DNA from: CAZUGA01 sp964619885
Lineage (GTDB): Bacteria; Pseudomonadota; Gammaproteobacteria; Methylococcales; UBA1147
DNA: 64,000 bases
NCBI GenBank assembly: GCA_964619885.1
Contig: CAZUGA010000007.1
Span: forward strand, 1-64,000
Reading direction: 5' to 3'
Part shown: positions 9,012 to 18,211 of the stretch, one piece after another
How the letters are laid out: every line of letters begins with the position of its first letter
How positions within the stretch are numbered: the stretch's first letter is position 1
Program-made: the position numbers and the translations under genes
Notes under the pieces: generated by a model
Told to the model about the DNA's origin: nothing
Seen by the model: only the letters and a program-made list of their open reading frames with translations
Databases searched by the model: none

Positions 9012-9779
9012 TTATTCTTTCGCTAAAAAAACCCTCTCTACATAGTCGGCCATACCCTCTGAAGAGGCGATTTCCTCAGCGGCTATCGTAAACCCGCACC
9101 CGCTAAATGCACTCAAACGGCGCATAGACAATTTGCTAATCTTATCGTTACTCAACGAGATCGTATAAATACATACCCGTTCTTCATATTTTTTCCGTAT
9201 TTCTACGACTGCAAAAATTGGTGATTTATCCATATCGCCATCGCTGACAATGATTATCGCGGTTCTACCGTTGACCGATTCTAGATCTTCACCTGCTTGT
9301 TCAATTGCATACTCCATTGGCGATCCACCACCTGCACATTCGATAGCGTTTATTGCTTCAGAAAATGTATTCTTATTGTAAGGACCCAAAGGTAACCAGA
9401 CTGCTGAAAATCCCCACGACTGGCAACTACCAAATCCGAAGGTTCGAATACCCGCGTTGATATCAAAATTCGGTAGTGTCTTATTCAGCCGGTTCCCAAT
9501 TTCTTTCTCGACCTCAAATAAGGTTGGCAAAACATCCGTATCAAAAGCTTCGTATAAATACTCGCTATTCATTGTCCCCGAAGCATCCATGACCAATATA
9601 AAGTTATCAAACTTTTTTTTATGCGTTCCTGATGTTATTTTTTCGTTCAAATCTTGGGCCAGAAAACCGCTAAACGTCGCGGGGTTTCTCTCCGCTGTGC
9701 AACTCATCAGCATAAAACTCAAGACAACAATTACTAAGTTGTGGGCCAGACCTCTTTTCTCTTTGTTAAGATTTGTCAT
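9012..9779 (-). CDS. vWA-domain lipoprotein
   Basis: A lipoprotein signal with lipobox LMSC (residues about 24-27) is followed by a von Willebrand factor A domain. The MIDAS metal site is DASGT, with later Thr/Asp positions (GGGSPMEYAIEQAG and IVSDGD). Two Cys pairs in the mature region (GSCQSW, IECAGGG, RVCIY, SGCGF) may form disulfides in the periplasm. Start: the ATG before TNLNKEKRG gives a normal lipoprotein signal; an upstream TTG would add 15 residues. It is probably membrane-anchored and binds a protein partner through the MIDAS site; the partner is unknown. The SRAP gene lies just upstream on the same strand. Confidence 0.75.
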   Translation of the reverse strand: MTNLNKEKRGLAHNLVIVVLSFMLMSCTAERNPATFSGFLAQDLNEKITSGTHKKKFDNFILVMDASGTMNSEYLYEAFDTDVLPTLFEVEKEIGNRLNKTLPNFDINAGIRTFGFGSCQSWGFSAVWLPLGPYNKNTFSEAINAIECAGGGSPMEYAIEQAGEDLESVNGRTAIIIVSDGDMDKSPIFAVVEIRKKYEERVCIYTISLSNDKISKLSMRRLSAFSGCGFTIAAEEIASSEGMADYVERVFLAKE

Positions 9780-9842
9780 CGTTCTATTAAATGTTTTGGG
9801 CCAATGAATGGTTTTCGATGCCAAATGGAATTCACATGACTA

Positions 9843-10523
9843 TCAAATAATCCGATTCAAACAGTTCAAATCGTTATTTCTTGGACTATTAACATAGGTG
9901 CTAACCGGGCAAATCTCCAACCGTTCGTCTGCACAAGGTCTCATCAAATTTTGTGCAACGTCGGCATCAGCGTCCAGCCACTTTTCGTATTCATATGGCG
10001 CCAATATAACCGGCATTCGCTCATGTATTTGGGCCATTTTTTTGTTTGCTTTGGTCGTTACGATTACACAGGAATAAATCTTCATACCATTGTTCGGATC
10101 GATCCAAACTTCCCAAATTCCAGCGAACGCAAATACATTTTGATCTTGGATTGTTATCAAATAAGGTTGTTTCGTTTTCTGCCCATCCAGATTCTGCCAT
10201 TCGTAAAACCCATTCGCTACCACCAAACAACGATTTTGTCGAAATGCGTGCTTGAATGCTGGTTTACCGCAAACGGTCTCAGCTCGGGCATTGATCATCT
10301 TATACGCGATTTTCTTATCCTTTGCCCAGAAGGGTATCAATCCCCAATGTGCGTGACTCAGGGTACGCTTTTGAGCTATAGATCGAACGATAGGTACTTG
10401 TGAAGATGGCGTAACATTATAATTGGCAGACAAGGATTTGACTTCGTTTTGACTTTCTACCGACAATTCAAAAGCGGCAGCCCAAGCATCGGCGTCGGGA
10501 ATTATATTATAACGGCCACACAT
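9843..10523 (-). CDS. yedK: SRAP/YedK (HMCES-type) abasic-site DNA-protein crosslinking protein
   Basis: Starts MCGRYN, exposing the catalytic Cys2 after Met removal. The other active-site elements are present: the Asn in NARAET, the Glu in ANGFYEW and the His in IHERMPVIL. E. coli YedK and human HMCES form a thiazolidine link between Cys2 and abasic sites in single-stranded DNA, shielding them from error-prone processing. Length (226 residues) is typical. Upstream lies a long intergenic region; no SOS box was recognised by eye. Confidence 0.93.
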   Translation of the reverse strand: MCGRYNIIPDADAWAAAFELSVESQNEVKSLSANYNVTPSSQVPIVRSIAQKRTLSHAHWGLIPFWAKDKKIAYKMINARAETVCGKPAFKHAFRQNRCLVVANGFYEWQNLDGQKTKQPYLITIQDQNVFAFAGIWEVWIDPNNGMKIYSCVIVTTKANKKMAQIHERMPVILAPYEYEKWLDADADVAQNLMRPCADERLEICPVSTYVNSPRNNDLNCLNRII

Positions 10524-10915
10524 ATCGATTGAACCCGTATTTAAACCTTTCTTGCGGAACTTCTTTATTCATGTCCATGACGATCTGCCAATAGTATCAA
10601 ACAATTTTCGCGAGGTTCGAATTACCCTGCATTGACTCTCTTCGATCAACATTAATTAACGGAACAATCCCCTATTTATAGTTATTGTACCGCTAAGCCA
10701 AAGATTCGTTCGCATAAAAATTCGTTTGAATCGAATAGACATTTTATTCTAATATCACAAAATAAAATTTCAGGACAACCAGCATACGAAAGTTTTTTAA
10801 CAACTCTTGCGTTCCCGCAGCATAAAAACAAGATCTACAATTTTGTTCTATAGTGAAATAGTTTAGGAAGGTCCGATTAAGCCAGACCTTCCTTTATAGA
10901 CCTCGGGGTAATTAG
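10524..10915. other. Intergenic region upstream of yedK and of the PilZ-like gene
   Basis: About 390 AT-rich bases between two divergent genes. No coding sequence seen. The one clear structure is a perfect hairpin near the right end, listed separately. Confidence 0.5.
10865..10893 (+). promoter_or_regulatory. Perfect 9-bp hairpin in the leader of the PilZ-like gene
   Basis: AGGAAGGTC and GACCTTCCT form a 9-base-pair stem around an 11-base loop. It is followed by a short T-rich stretch (TTTATAG), 22 bases before the GTG start. It could be a weak intrinsic terminator/attenuator or an operator. The perfect arms make chance less likely, but the role is inference. Confidence 0.45.
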
Positions 10916-11491
10916 GTGGAGGAAAAACACATTAAACCAGAATCAGAAAAAATCTCAGCTTTCGAAAAAACCAACTTGGACGCTTTAGCGAAGTTTTTGA
11001 ATTCCGAAATAGGCGAAGCATTCGAGTGCGAGGATACTGAATATAGTGAGAAACGTAAGGCGTTACGTTTGAGCCTGACCGATGTCGAAGCCTGGGTAAA
11101 ATTTACGGAATTAGTTTATTCCGAAAAATACGAAGCATCAACGCTGCTAAATCTCAGCTCGGTGGGTGCAAAAATTCAACTCAACAGAAAAGTAAAAATC
11201 GGCAAGCAAGCGATGTTGCGGTTTGTCTTTCCTGACCACAATGAGTTTTTCGTCTATGGTCGAGTTGTCTGGTCCGAGAGCATAAATGACTGTTTTGAAT
11301 ACGGCATCCAATTCGATAAGCGCAACTCTCTGCTAAGCAACAAAATAATCCATACACACCTGGACACCAAAGATGACTCAGAACCCATGGTCACCATAGA
11401 AAAAACTCCAGAAGCATTCATACAGGCCATTAATACCTTTTTTTCGACAGAAAAAAGACGCTTTATATTAAAAAATATATGCAAGAAATAG
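10916..11491 (+). CDS. PilZ-like domain protein
   Basis: A 191-residue soluble protein. Residues about 43-140 resemble a PilZ domain: an EKRKALRLSL segment at the position of the RxxxR c-di-GMP arm, then LLNLSSVGAKIQL in place of the usual D/NxSxxG motif (the Asn-Ser-Ser-Gly pattern is kept), and a VVWSESINDCFEYGIQF strand. The first 45 residues are charged and helical, the last 40 are uncharacterised. The arm RKALR has only part of the canonical RxxxR, so c-di-GMP binding is plausible but unproven. The start is GTG with GGGG upstream. Confidence 0.6.
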   Translation: MEEKHIKPESEKISAFEKTNLDALAKFLNSEIGEAFECEDTEYSEKRKALRLSLTDVEAWVKFTELVYSEKYEASTLLNLSSVGAKIQLNRKVKIGKQAMLRFVFPDHNEFFVYGRVVWSESINDCFEYGIQFDKRNSLLSNKIIHTHLDTKDDSEPMVTIEKTPEAFIQAINTFFSTEKRRFILKNICKK

Positions 11492-11550
11492 CGATTAGGC
11501 CACTCTTTCCAAGTTGGAATACTAATTGAAAACGTAGAAAAACTGCATCG

Positions 11551-12480
11551 CTAACGCAAATTGTAACGTCGCTTCATTTCTGCATAAGCCATTGCGGAAA
11601 CCTTGCGTATAACATCTCCCCGAGCCGATTGCCAGGCGCCATAAGATTTTGCCCGACGCTGCTTTTCAATAATTGCTATGAACGTATACGAATAACGTTT
11701 TCCGTCTTTGCCTTTCGCACTGACTATACCCATATCACCGCACAATCGGGCCGTCGTTCCCGTTTTGTCGTAAACTTTGGTAGCATGAGGAATTCTCGGT
11801 ACCTTGTTCGATATTCTATCTGGGTTGGGCAACCCCATTAAACGTTTCATTTCCTTGGAGGAAGGCAATTGGTTATTCCATATTGCGTACAGAAAGCGGC
11901 TATAGTCCTTAGCAGTCGCCTTATTTTTGTAGGTACGTCCGTTACGCGGTATTCGCTCTACGATTCTCACATTACGAAATACACCTTTTGCATAACTTTT
12001 TAGTACGCGGGAAACTTCTGCCGGGTCTTTACGTTTCGAGCGACGGCTGATTAAATCTATAAAATAATTGGTGGCGTTATTGTTACTGTCACGAATCATC
12101 GATTCCATTTTCAAACGATTTTTCTTGTTGTATCGATAGCGACGCTTATCCCTCTTAGCCAGAATAAAGAACGCTTGCGCGACAAAGGGTTTTATCATGC
12201 TGGCGCTTTGAAACAACGTTTCTTCGTTGATGGAAACCAATTTTTGTTTAGCTGTAAAATCATATATGGACCAAGCGGTTCGTTCATCGCGAGCGATTCG
12301 ACCACTACGGCGCAATCCTTTTATATAGGTGTTTACTTTCGATCCAAGCTTGGATTCGGTCGCGGATTTTACCGGATCGCTACGCAATCCGGCCACAGCA
12401 GAAGACGATAATACGGTGAAATGAATTAGAAAATTTCGCCGGGTCATTCTAGACCGGCTAACACCCCCCTGCTCAATCAA
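11551..12480 (-). CDS. Class A beta-lactamase-fold serine hydrolase, exported
   Basis: Active-site motifs of the serine beta-lactamase/PBP superfamily are present: SxxK at Ser94-Lys97 (SASMIKP), SxN at Ser132 (RDSNNN) and KTG at 239-241. No clear omega-loop Glu166 equivalent is seen, so a PBP-like or accessory hydrolase role is at least as likely as true beta-lactam hydrolysis. A Tat-like signal (TRRNFLIHFTVLSSSAVAG) lies at residues 13-31. A TTG start is chosen because AAGGTGG sits 4 bases upstream; the ATG at 12447 is the alternative. The mature protein is unusually rich in Arg and Lys. It lies downstream of mnmE on the same strand, after a 188-base gap. Confidence 0.7.
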   Translation of the reverse strand: MIEQGGVSRSRMTRRNFLIHFTVLSSSAVAGLRSDPVKSATESKLGSKVNTYIKGLRRSGRIARDERTAWSIYDFTAKQKLVSINEETLFQSASMIKPFVAQAFFILAKRDKRRYRYNKKNRLKMESMIRDSNNNATNYFIDLISRRSKRKDPAEVSRVLKSYAKGVFRNVRIVERIPRNGRTYKNKATAKDYSRFLYAIWNNQLPSSKEMKRLMGLPNPDRISNKVPRIPHATKVYDKTGTTARLCGDMGIVSAKGKDGKRYSYTFIAIIEKQRRAKSYGAWQSARGDVIRKVSAMAYAEMKRRYNLR

Positions 12481-12668
12481 AGATCCACCTTTGCTATTGG
12501 TCGAGATGGTTAAATTTCGAATCTAAATCGTTTAGACCCTCTGGATATTACAGGTTCCACTGTTACTTAAAAAGTCCAAGTTGAACCATGCCATTTTCAA
12601 GCTAAGCGGGTTGATTGTATTCGATTGAATAAATGCCGGAAATGAAAACTTCTATTAAGCTGGAAATA

Positions 12669-14018
12669 TTATTTACCAATACAAAAACTTGAAAAAATCC
12701 GTCCAAGTAGGTCGTCACTAGAAAATTCTCCGGTAATTTCCGAGATGGATTGCTGTGCCAATTTCAATTCTTCTGCAACCAATTCACCCGCAGAATAAGT
12801 TGATAGCTGATCCGCTGCATTTTTAACATTAGATAACGCTGACGTCAGTGCTTCAATATGGCGGGATCTCGCGCTAAATACATTCTCATCGCAGTTATTA
12901 AACCCCATAGTTTTCTTTAGATGTTCGCGTAGAAATTCCATACCATCACCAACTTTTACCGACAAATAAATATCCGTCCCTATCTTGGTTTCAAGCAATC
13001 GAGGTTCGTCGCCGCTGAGGTCAATTTTGTTAAAAACCCGGGTTAACCCTTCGTGTTCATTTAGGAATTGAGGCATGCTTTGATCCTCACCGTCTCGTAC
13101 ATCGATTATCCAAAGTACCCGATCAGCATTATTGATTTCCTTTTTAGCCCGGCGTACACCTTCCAGTTCGATGGCATTTGTCGTTTCTCGCAATCCTGCG
13201 GTATCAATGATATGCAAAGGCATACCATCAATTTGGATGCTTTCCCGTAACACATCTCGGGTTGTACCCTCTACAGCGGTAACGATTGCGCTTTGTTTCC
13301 CGGCTAGATAGTTTAATAAACTGGATTTACCAGCATTCGGTCTGCCGGCTATGACTACGGTCATACCGTTTCTGAGCAGACGGCCCTGCTTTGCAGTCTC
13401 CAGAACTAAATCTATCCGACTAGATAAATCAATTATTCTTTTATAGACTACGCCGTCATTCAAGAAATCAATCTCTTCTTCAACAAAATCAATGGCCGAT
13501 TCAACGTACAATCTAACTTCAATTAGTTCTTCAACCAATTCTTGTATTTGAGTGGAAAACACACCGTCTAGTGAATGTCTGGCAGAACGCGCTGCTTGCT
13601 CGGTACTTGCCTGAATTAAATCTGAGACCGCTTCCGCTTGGGCTAAATCTATCTTATTATTGAGAAAAGCTCTTTCGGTAAATTCACCGGGATTGGCTGG
13701 TCTGGCGCCAAGCTCCAAAACTCTACGTAAGAGTATATTCAGAATCACCACACCTCCATGACCTTGGAGTTCAAGCACGTCTTCGCCGGTAAAGGAATTT
13801 GGTGATGGAAAATAAAGTGCGATCCCCTGATCGATTACCGTACCTTGGCAATCTAGAAAAGGCAAAAAAACAGCGGCGCGTGGTTTTGGCACCTGACCCA
13901 AAACACCTTGCACAATCTGTCCTATGTCATCGCCGGAGATACGAACAATCCCAATGCCACCACTGCCTGAAGGAGTGGCAATAGCAGCGATTGACTCACG
14001 TTTTTCTAATGACGCCAT
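12669..14018 (-). CDS. mnmE: tRNA modification GTPase MnmE (TrmE)
   Basis: The N-terminal formyl-tetrahydrofolate-binding domain (residues 1-120) is followed by a helical domain split by the G domain: P-loop GRPNAGKSSLLN at about 229, switch region TTRD, DTAGLRET, and NKID. The C-terminus is FCIGK, containing the catalytic Cys. With MnmG it makes the 5-carboxymethylaminomethyl group on wobble uridine-34. Last of the conserved rpmH-rnpA-yidD-yidC-mnmE block; mnmG does not follow, which differs from many relatives. Confidence 0.97.
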   Translation of the reverse strand: MASLEKRESIAAIATPSGSGGIGIVRISGDDIGQIVQGVLGQVPKPRAAVFLPFLDCQGTVIDQGIALYFPSPNSFTGEDVLELQGHGGVVILNILLRRVLELGARPANPGEFTERAFLNNKIDLAQAEAVSDLIQASTEQAARSARHSLDGVFSTQIQELVEELIEVRLYVESAIDFVEEEIDFLNDGVVYKRIIDLSSRIDLVLETAKQGRLLRNGMTVVIAGRPNAGKSSLLNYLAGKQSAIVTAVEGTTRDVLRESIQIDGMPLHIIDTAGLRETTNAIELEGVRRAKKEINNADRVLWIIDVRDGEDQSMPQFLNEHEGLTRVFNKIDLSGDEPRLLETKIGTDIYLSVKVGDGMEFLREHLKKTMGFNNCDENVFSARSRHIEALTSALSNVKNAADQLSTYSAGELVAEELKLAQQSISEITGEFSSDDLLGRIFSSFCIGK

Positions 14019-14193
14019 CTATTTATTATGTACCCGCATTTTGCGAACACAAATACTGACTAGCACGATACCATTGGTGATCACAATCGAAGATGATTCG
14101 ACTACGATTTTGTATGAGAAATTAATAAATTTTTTGAGTAATGATTTACTTCAAAAAAATAGACAAATACAATGTTAAGACAAGGCTGTCGCT

Positions 14194-15849
14194 TTACGAT
14201 GCGTTAGCTGTCGAGCGTTCAATCTGACGCGTGATATACCACTGCTGCATAATGGATAAAGTATTATTCACCACCCAATACAACACCAAACCGGCCGGAA
14301 AAAACATGAAGAACACGGTAAAAACTACCGGAAAAAGCTTCATAATCTTTTCCTGCACTGGGTCTACAGGAGTCGGATTCAATTGTTGTTGAATCCACAT
14401 TGACACACCCATTAACAACGGTAAGATGAAATACGGATCTTTAGACGACAAATCAGTAATCCATAACATGAACGGAGCCTGGCGTAGCTCAACCGTTTCG
14501 ATCAACACCCAGTATAAAGAAATAAATACCGGTATTTGAACCAGAATTGGAAAGCATCCGCCCAACGGATTCACTTTTTCCGTTTTATATAACGCCATCA
14601 TTTCCTGGTTAAAACGTTGCTTATCGTCGTCGTAACGTTCTTTCAAAGCTTGTAGCTTAGGTTGCAAAGCCCTCATTTTCGCCATCGATTTGTAACTGGC
14701 TTCAGACAGCTTGAAAAATATAGCTTTAATGACCAAAGTAACCAACATGATCGCAAATCCCCAGTTACCCACATAGCTATGAAATTTTTGCAGTAACCAA
14801 AAAATAGGTTTACCGATAAAAGTCAACGCACCGTAGTCGACAGTCAATTCCAAACCCGGAGTCACTTGTTCCATATCCTTTTGGATTTTCGGACCGGCGT
14901 AAAGACGAGATTTAAAGACTTTTTCCTCATTAGGCTGTAATTGGTATTGTGGAGAATAAGAACCAATAACAAACCGATAATCCGGCAGAGCAATAGTGTA
15001 ATAATGATTTTTTTGCTGGCTTGGTGGAATCCAAGCTGCGGCAAAATAATGCTGAATCATTGCACTCCATCCCCCAATAACATCACGGCTAAGATTGGCG
15101 TCCAACATATCATCAAAATCTACCTTCTCGTATTTTTCTTCCTCGCTGTAGATTACACCGCCTGTATAAGTCCTGATGAATGTCGAATCATCCCCATCCG
15201 GTTCGTTACGTTGAAGTTGGGCATATTGGCCACCCTGCCAAAGCTTTCCAGAACTATTTTCTACCTTTTGCTCCAATTCGATTAGGTAGCTACCGCGCGT
15301 GAAAACATACGTCTTTGTGACCTTGACCCCGTTTTCGCTCGTCCAATATAGAGGTACGCGCAAAGTGTCTTGGCCGGGGTCCATCTGGTATTGCGTCGAT
15401 TCAGATATAAATTGACTATGATGATTTGGTGCCGCTCCTTTTGCCGCACGAAATCCACTTTGGGCGATAAACCAATTTTCCTCTGTATCATTAAACAGTT
15501 TCAACGGTACATCGAGTTGGTCTTCAGATACAGGATATTTCAAGAGATCGAGAAAAATTAGTGTCCCTGAAGTATCTATTCCTATTCTAATGACATCCGT
15601 CGACACAGTGGCTATAGCCGTTGGTTGCAATGGCGGCGTTTCTTCAATACTCGGTTTAGCTACATCTATTTGTGTAGGATCTGTAGAAACAGTCGGAATA
15701 TCCGAATCTAAATTTGTATCTTCGTTTACGGTTGAATCTGTAACAGGTGTCGGATCGATTTTAGGGCCATAGTCGCGCTGCCATTCTTCCCACAGCATGT
15801 ATATCGTGAAGACCAAAAAAAATATAAGAATGAACCTCAAATTATCCAT
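14194..15849 (-). CDS. yidC: Membrane protein insertase YidC
   Basis: A 551-residue YidC1-type protein: first membrane helix MDNLRFILIFFLVFTIYMLW, a long low-complexity Thr/Asp/Val-rich linker (residues 35-95), the large periplasmic P1 beta domain (about 95-340) and the C-terminal insertase core with five helices. The conserved hydrophilic-groove Arg lies in NWGFAIMLVTLVIKAIFFKLSEASYKSMAKMR-type sequence, near position 350. Starting at this ATG matches E. coli; the ORF has an alternative in-frame start 12 bases upstream inside yidD. It overlaps yidD by 8 bases, so translation is coupled. Confidence 0.96.
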   Translation of the reverse strand: MDNLRFILIFFLVFTIYMLWEEWQRDYGPKIDPTPVTDSTVNEDTNLDSDIPTVSTDPTQIDVAKPSIEETPPLQPTAIATVSTDVIRIGIDTSGTLIFLDLLKYPVSEDQLDVPLKLFNDTEENWFIAQSGFRAAKGAAPNHHSQFISESTQYQMDPGQDTLRVPLYWTSENGVKVTKTYVFTRGSYLIELEQKVENSSGKLWQGGQYAQLQRNEPDGDDSTFIRTYTGGVIYSEEEKYEKVDFDDMLDANLSRDVIGGWSAMIQHYFAAAWIPPSQQKNHYYTIALPDYRFVIGSYSPQYQLQPNEEKVFKSRLYAGPKIQKDMEQVTPGLELTVDYGALTFIGKPIFWLLQKFHSYVGNWGFAIMLVTLVIKAIFFKLSEASYKSMAKMRALQPKLQALKERYDDDKQRFNQEMMALYKTEKVNPLGGCFPILVQIPVFISLYWVLIETVELRQAPFMLWITDLSSKDPYFILPLLMGVSMWIQQQLNPTPVDPVQEKIMKLFPVVFTVFFMFFPAGLVLYWVVNNTLSIMQQWYITRQIERSTANAS

Positions 15850-16075
15850 TGTGATTTCCAAATTTTAACGGTACATGGTCGATACCACCCGGATGAAACG
15901 GATGACATCTAATGATTCGTCTTACAGTAAGGTAACAACCTCGGAATACTCCAAATCGATTCAATGCAGTAACTGCATAATTCGAACACGTCGGGTAAAA
16001 ACGACAGTTGTTGCCCAAGAAGGGGCTCAATACGAACTGATAAAGTTTAATAATATTTATAAGAAAATTTCGCAT
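15842..16075 (-). CDS. yidD: Membrane protein insertion efficiency factor YidD
   Basis: A 77-residue amphipathic protein with the family signature: LYQFVLSPFLGNNCRFYPTCSNYAVTAL, followed by RRIIRCHPFHPGGIDHVP. The three conserved Cys are present. It helps YidC insert proteins into the inner membrane. Lies between rnpA and yidC in the standard order. Confidence 0.95.
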   Translation of the reverse strand: MRNFLINIIKLYQFVLSPFLGNNCRFYPTCSNYAVTALNRFGVFRGCYLTVRRIIRCHPFHPGGIDHVPLKFGNHNG

Positions 16076-16164
16076 GAGCTTTATTTGGCATTCATTCCAC
16101 CAACTAAGGTTATTGCGCCAAATTTACATCCGCCAACCAAACTATTATTTTTACAACACTTTTT

Positions 16165-16515
16165 TCAGATCTTACGGTGATCGTCAAAATAAATCTTCAA
16201 CGAGCTCTTTAGTGATTGGTTCGATGCTGATAGAGCATCAGGACCCGCAAGCACGACTATATCTAGGTTCGATAAGGTACGACAATTTAGGCGAAAGCTC
16301 TCTCGAACTAATCTTTTGATTCTATTGCGGGCAACCGCTGTTCTAATTCTTTTCTTAGAAATTGCCAAGCCTAGTCGAGCTCTATCAAGCCCATTCACCC
16401 TGAAAAAAAATGTAAAATACCGGTCTGAATATCTAATCGGTTTTCTGAAAACAAATTTATATTCAGCCTGATAGCGTAATCTAATCTTTTTCGGAAAAAA
16501 AAAATTATTTTCCAG
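16165..16515 (-). CDS. rnpA: RNase P protein component, with a non-canonical start codon
   Basis: The conserved core (RLGLAISKKRIRTAVARNRIKRLVRESFR) is the RNR motif of RnpA. The first codon of ATG/GTG/TTG type is a GTG at 16398, which would give only 77 residues and remove the first quarter of the fold. Reading further upstream in the same frame gives FPKKIRLRYQAEYKFVFRKP, which matches the start of other RnpA proteins (for example [20 protein letters not shown] in E. coli). No ATG, GTG or TTG exists there: the frame runs back to the rpmH stop, and the only near-cognate candidates are CTG (16515) or the preceding ATT. AGG 8 bases upstream of the CTG may be the ribosome site. Coordinates assume CTG, giving 116 residues. 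A sequencing error in the nearby A/T run is an alternative. Confidence 0.85.
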   Translation of the reverse strand: MENNFFFPKKIRLRYQAEYKFVFRKPIRYSDRYFTFFFRVNGLDRARLGLAISKKRIRTAVARNRIKRLVRESFRLNCRTLSNLDIVVLAGPDALSASNQSLKSSLKIYFDDHRKI

Positions 16516-16524
16516 AATTAAAAC

Positions 16525-16659
16525 CTATAACGCGAGCTTAGCACGCCCTTTAGCACGCCGCGCATTAATTACCCGGCGCCCACCTTTGGTCGCCATTCTA
16601 GCCCGAAAACCATGCGTACGAACACGCTTGATTTTACTCGGTTGAAATGTTTGTTTCAT
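16525..16659 (-). CDS. rpmH: 50S ribosomal protein L34
   Basis: A 44-residue highly basic protein, MKQTFQPSKIKRVRTHGFRA then RMATKGGRRVINARRAKGRA and KLAL, almost the family consensus. Its TAG stop is 9 bases upstream of, and in the same frame as, the proposed rnpA start. First gene of the minus-strand block running away from dnaA. Confidence 0.97.
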   Translation of the reverse strand: MKQTFQPSKIKRVRTHGFRARMATKGGRRVINARRAKGRAKLAL

Positions 16660-16879
16660 TGATTGGACCTCTAACGCTGAAAATTATAAAAACTGGTAAC
16701 AAAAGGTTTTGAATGGTACCGGATTGCATTAGAATATGTCAATTCTGAAAGTCCAACGTGCGAAATGACATGTATAGTTGTCCGTCCTATGAATTAGTTG
16801 ATGAGCGTGCCCATGTAATTTCTCAGGACATGGCATAGCCCTCAAAAGAAATTTTATTTTCCGATAAAAGGAATCACCG
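16660..16879. other. rpmH-dnaA intergenic region
   Basis: 220 bases separating divergent rpmH and dnaA; in some gammaproteobacteria oriC is here. I find no match to the DnaA box TTATNCACA in either orientation, so it probably holds only the two promoters. An AAAAGGA ribosome site precedes dnaA. Confidence 0.5.
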
Positions 16880-18211
16880 ATGAGCTCACTTTGGAATTAT
16901 TGCGTCTCTAATCTCGAAGACCAAATTCCCAGCCAGCAATTCAATACTTGGATCCGACCATTACAAGCTATAGAAACAGGCAATGAATTAAAGTTGCTAG
17001 CCCCAAATCGCTTCGTACTGGATTGGGTGCGAGAACATTTCCTAGCTAAAATCGAAGCTACAATCGAAAATGAACCCTCAGAACAAAATTGGACCATCCA
17101 CTTAGAGATTGGCAGCAAACCGACTGAACTCAAAAAAAATATTAGTTCTTATCAAGAGACCTCTATTAAAAAAAGAAAGAAAAACAACATCCCTTGCAAC
17201 TTAAATAATGCTTTCATTTTCGATACCTTTGTCGAAGGCAAATCTAACCAATTAGCTAAAGCCGCATCAATACAAGTGTCTGAAAATGTGGGGAAGGCCT
17301 ATAATCCGCTCTTCATTTACGGCGGTGTCGGACTAGGAAAAACTCACCTGATGCATGCTATCGGAAATTTAATTTTGGCTCAGAACCCTGCCGCAAAAAT
17401 TGCATATATTCATTCTGAAAAATTTGTTGCGGATATGGTCAAAGCACTACAACATAATGCTATAAACTCATTTAAAGAACATTATCGCAACGTAGATGCA
17501 TTATTGATCGATGATATACAGTTCTTTGCTGGAAAAGAGCGTTCTCAGGAAGAATTCTTTCATACATTCAATACTTTATACGAAAATAAACATCAGGTAG
17601 TTTTGACATGCGATAGGTACCCAAAGGAGGTTAAAGGTTTAGAAGAACGTCTTAAATCACGATTTGGATGGGGGCTACCAGTCGCAATTGATCCACCGGA
17701 TTTAGAAACAAGAGTTGCTATCCTGATAAAAAAAGCCTCTATATCTGGTCTTGAACTCCCACACGAAGTCGCATTTTTTATTGGAAAACGAATTCGATCG
17801 AATGTACGTGAACTTGAAGGTGCGCTACGTCGAGTGATTGCAAATTCACACTTTACAGGTCAACCGATCACACTCGAATTTACCAAAGAAGCTCTACGAG
17901 ATCTGATTGCTTTGCAGGATAAAGCCGTCAATATTGACAATATTCAAAAAACCGTTGCTGATTATTACAAAATTAGAGTCGCCGATTTAGTCTCAAGCAA
18001 GAGAACACGTTCCGTAACAAGACCTCGCCAAATCGCAATGTTGTTAGCTAAAGAATTAACCAATCATAGTCTACCTGAAATTGGCGATTCCTTTGGTGGC
18101 CGAGACCATACTACCGTACTGCATGCATGTCGAAAAATTAACGAACTAAAAGATAGTGATACCAAAATTTCTGAAGATTATATGAATTTGTACAGAACAT
18201 TGTCGATATGA
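16880..18211 (+). CDS. dnaA: Chromosomal replication initiator DnaA
   Basis: A 443-residue protein: the N-terminal DnaB/DiaA-interaction domain (residues 1-85), a short variable linker (85-105), the AAA+ domain with Walker A GGVGLGKTH (about 149) and Walker B LLIDDIQF (about 210), and the C-terminal DNA-binding domain with signature DHTTVLHACRKI (about 410-421). It binds DnaA boxes at oriC and opens the duplex. The linker is shorter than in enterobacteria. It heads the dnaA-dnaN-recF-gyrB block. Confidence 0.98.
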   Translation: MSSLWNYCVSNLEDQIPSQQFNTWIRPLQAIETGNELKLLAPNRFVLDWVREHFLAKIEATIENEPSEQNWTIHLEIGSKPTELKKNISSYQETSIKKRKKNNIPCNLNNAFIFDTFVEGKSNQLAKAASIQVSENVGKAYNPLFIYGGVGLGKTHLMHAIGNLILAQNPAAKIAYIHSEKFVADMVKALQHNAINSFKEHYRNVDALLIDDIQFFAGKERSQEEFFHTFNTLYENKHQVVLTCDRYPKEVKGLEERLKSRFGWGLPVAIDPPDLETRVAILIKKASISGLELPHEVAFFIGKRIRSNVRELEGALRRVIANSHFTGQPITLEFTKEALRDLIALQDKAVNIDNIQKTVADYYKIRVADLVSSKRTRSVTRPRQIAMLLAKELTNHSLPEIGDSFGGRDHTTVLHACRKINELKDSDTKISEDYMNLYRTLSI

